Of a stretch of 5,073 bases of DNA, positions 5,058 through 5,073 are shown in pieces. The DNA comes from UBA6120 sp035361955 (GTDB lineage Bacteria; Bacillota_I; Bacilli_A; RFN20; CAG-826), in contig DAOSDC010000030.1 of NCBI GenBank assembly GCA_035361955.1, positions 1 to 5,073 of the forward strand. The letters run 5' to 3'. The position numbers were made by a program, and so were the translations under genes. The notes under the pieces were generated by a model that did no database searches, was not told the origin of the DNA, and saw only the letters and a program-made list of their open reading frames with translations. Position 1 is the first letter of the stretch; the number at the start of each line of letters is the position of its first letter.

Positions 5058-5073
5058 TGGTGGAGATGCGGGG
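5058..5073 (-). ncRNA. ssrA: 3' end of tmRNA (ssrA), cut by the window edge
   Basis: Read on the minus strand the last 16 bases are CCCCGCATCTCCACCA. Bacterial tmRNAs with a GGGGAUG-type 5' end finish in CAUCUCCACCA, preceded by the 3' strand of the T stem, here CCCCG. An intrinsic terminator follows about 28 nt downstream on the same strand, as expected at the end of an RNA gene. A tRNA with a GGAGATG acceptor strand and discriminator A (for example tRNA-Tyr type) is the main alternative, because the T loop and 5' part lie outside the window. The last 13 nt recur at 3004-3016, and the last 12 nt at 96-107, which marks this 3' end as an integration or recombination site. Confidence 0.62.

Overview
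The window looks like accessory DNA from a low-GC Gram-positive-type bacterium, perhaps a Mollicutes or Erysipelotrichia relative. This rests on AT-rich intergenic DNA, strong AGGAGG-type ribosome binding sites, surface proteins of a DUF6273-like type, and no TGA codons read inside the genes. The taxonomic guess is weak. Everything substantial is on the minus strand, so the biological reading order runs from the right edge to the left.

At the right edge (5058-5073) lies what I read as the last 16 nt of a tmRNA (ssrA) gene on the minus strand, ending in CCCCGCATCTCCACCA. To its left are two consecutive, similarly built units. Each unit, read on the minus strand, has: the 12-13 nt tmRNA 3' end (copies at 5058-5070 and 3004-3016, with a third at 96-107 closing the array); an intrinsic terminator; a conserved 20-nt element exactly 217 bp from the repeat; a leader of about 205 bp; one gene for an exported protein; a compound stem-loop region just after the stop codon; and a conserved arm of about 70 bp leading into the next repeat. 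The units are about 2054 bp (gene at 3195-4634, 479 aa) and about 2908 bp (gene at 291-2582, 763 aa). The size difference comes mainly from a second DUF6273-like domain in the larger protein.

Both proteins have an N-terminal export or anchor segment, a beta-rich domain of about 130 residues, and one or two C-terminal DUF6273-like domains ending in WWLRSP...VPALWISL. Between WWLRSP and VPALW, the last domains of the two genes differ in an unusual way. By hand alignment, 17 of 27 codons differ, every difference is nonsynonymous, and most differing codons keep a third-position C while positions 1 and 2 vary. The flanking sequence instead differs mostly at silent third positions. This is the footprint expected of adenine-specific mutagenic retrohoming (a diversity-generating retroelement, DGR) acting on AAC-rich template codons. 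No reverse transcriptase, template repeat or recombinase is visible here.

My best overall reading, which is inference, is a tmRNA-anchored array of self-terminated, single-gene cassettes carrying variable surface proteins. The cassettes would be inserted or duplicated at the ssrA 3' end and diversified by a DGR acting in trans from elsewhere in the genome. The left 95 bp probably belong to the flank beyond the array and contain a possible plus-strand terminator for a gene outside the window.
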